Assembly: GCF_017377855.1 (NCBI RefSeq) | Contig: NZ_JAFREP010000006.1 | Location: 62,001-126,000 of the forward strand | Reading direction: 5' to 3' | Length of the DNA stretch: 64,000 bases | Origin: Acanthopleuribacter pedis | Lineage (GTDB): Bacteria; Acidobacteriota; Holophagae; Acanthopleuribacterales; Acanthopleuribacteraceae | Shown here: piece by piece, positions 63,086 through 64,000 of the stretch | Layout of the letters: each line of letters opens with the position of its first letter | How positions within the stretch are numbered: position 1 is the first letter of the stretch | The notes under the pieces: generated by a model | What the model was told of the DNA's origin: nothing | The model's input: only the letters and a program-made list of their open reading frames with translations | The model's database searches: none | Translations under genes and position numbers: made by a program

Positions 63086-63862
63086 GCATGTCGGTGGAAG
63101 GGTGATTTTCGTCACCGCGACCGGGGTGGGCGGAAGGTTTATCTTTTGGTATTCTTGCTTTGGTTGACATGTTGACGACTTTGAGTCGTTGATGTGACCT
63201 TTTGAATATTTGATTTTTATGACAGAAACGGAAATGCCTCGGTGTTCTGGGTCGTAGGGCGTGCTTTAGCAACGAATTGAATCCGTATGACCTCGCCGGC
63301 GGTCTAGAATGCGCATTGAGGCGCAATTTAAGGATGGTTTATCTTTTTGGTTAAGTCTCTGTATTTATTGAATTTTGGCGGTCCATTCGCGTTGGCTGAA
63401 AAAAAATTTAAAGAAGCGCTGACGGAATTTGGGAATTTTGCGCGATACCCTATAAGGGGTGAGGTTACTCAAATCACCTTGCTCTTCGGTTCGGTGGGCA
63501 TGGACCCTTTTGGTTAACGGAACTTATTGAGATGCTACCCGCATTTCTGACAAGGATTCGTAGCAGAATTCCTTGTGAGAAATGCGGGCTCGCAAAACTT
63601 TGCCGGTAAACGCCTATTATCGACCACGTCTCAAACACAAACACACTTACAACCCGTCCATTGCGACTTACCTTGATGGTGAGGTGGCTCGTGCCGGCGG
63701 CTTGAGAAGGAACAGTTGCGCCTGTTCTTTTGGTAGAAAAAATACTGCCGGTTCACACCGGAAAAACGCCTCACGTCATGAGAAGTACGGATCACCTAAA
63801 GTGTTCCTATCCTGGAATCCGTGTGCCTGGACAATGGCACCTCGCATTGTCACCAAGGTACT
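63086..63862. other. Gene-poor DNA with a strong hairpin
   Basis: Nothing with family identity is found. The main structure is CCCGCATTTCTGACAAGGA, which pairs with TTCCTTGTGAGAAATGCGGG around 63538-63590. The stem has about 19 bp with one mismatch and a loop of about a dozen bases. It could be a terminator or a small RNA. A 102-codon frame at 63582-63890 begins inside this stem and has no ribosome site, so it is not called. Confidence 0.5.
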
Positions 63863-64000
63863 ACCTAAGAAGCGCGATAAGTCGCGGTGATTTTAGCCAA
63901 ACCTCTGGGCTACAACGGCCTGTAAAAATGCTCACCGCACCCACCGGGTGCGGTCGGGCGCGACCCCGGTCCGCTTGTTCCAAGCCATTTCGCTCCAGAT
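63863..64000 (+). mobile_element. MITE-like palindromic repeat, copy 2 (cut by window end)
   Basis: From ACCTAAGAAGCGCGATAA on, the sequence matches the reverse complement of the repeat at 23111-23274 over about 138 bases, with about 90% identity in the outer part. It shares GATTTTAGCCAAACCTCTGG, GGCCTGTAAAAATGCTCACC and CATTTCGCTCCAGAT. The remaining 40 bases lie beyond the window. The central loop differs between copies. Confidence 0.85.

Noticed and set aside
63582..63890. 102-codon frame in the last gene-poor stretch
   Set aside because: It starts inside a hairpin stem, runs into the MITE-like repeat and has no recognisable domain.
1..64000. tRNA or rRNA genes
   Set aside because: No cloverleaf with CCA-proximal and T-loop (GTTCGAATC) signatures and no rRNA-like stretch was noticed by eye; a covariance-model scan would be decisive.

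Overview
The window is GC-rich DNA from a bacterium with a large genome, many secreted hydrolases, a two-component kinase and a CadC-like regulator. It has eukaryote-like and fused proteins, and GC-rich intergenic repeats. This fits a free-living or host-associated member of Acidobacteriota (Acanthopleuribacter/Sulfidibacter-like) or a myxobacterium-like organism. That placement is inference from style of content; no rRNA, tRNA or other marker gene was seen.

Layout. 1-7.7 kb: end of a HEAT-like gene, a GNAT acetyltransferase, a hybrid histidine kinase, a three-gene operon (S51-like peptidase, enterochelin-esterase-like hydrolase, ATP-grasp ligase) and proline dehydrogenase. 7.7-10.6 kb: a secreted two-domain protein, then a 1.7 kb non-coding island with three minisatellites (34, 61 and 65 bp units) and perfect hairpins. 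10.6-19 kb: a SETD3/LSMT-like SET protein, two small-operon genes, a large SGNH/CBM9-like secreted protein, a MerC-FAD oxidoreductase pair and a molybdopterin-pentapeptide fusion. 19-23 kb: a response regulator and an N,N-dimethylformamidase-like gene, both split by one 2.46 kb inversion. 23.1-26.3 kb: a MITE-like palindromic repeat and an AT-richer three-gene ABC-3C conflict operon. 26.5-41.4 kb: GNAT-nitrilase, a BlaI-type repressor with an M56-lytic transglycosylase fusion, TPR/FxLYD-like and NTF2-like proteins, a CadC/TolB-like regulator, and a MocR-controlled amino-acid locus (PLP decarboxylase, D-amino-acid deaminase, aspartoacylase-like).

41.6-52.1 kb: a complete type I-B CRISPR-Cas locus. 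It has 20 repeats of 37 bp and the cas order cas8b-cas7-cas5-cas3-cas6-cas1-cas2-cas4, all on the minus strand. 52.3-53.0 kb: a second hairpin/minisatellite island (50 bp unit). 53.5-55.5 kb: a secreted PHB-depolymerase-like esterase. 55.7-62.4 kb: a retron-like operon made of a WGR/HEAT protein, a SWIM zinc-finger protein, a roughly 220 nt structured non-coding RNA (15 bp a1/a2 stem, long msd hairpin) and a reverse transcriptase with YADD and VTG motifs. 62.4-64 kb: a glutathione S-transferase, a strong hairpin and a second, inverted copy of the MITE-like element cut by the window end.

The window therefore holds three unlinked anti-parasite systems (ABC-3C, CRISPR I-B, retron). The most unusual items are the retron with WGR and SWIM partners and the inversion that reciprocally breaks two genes.
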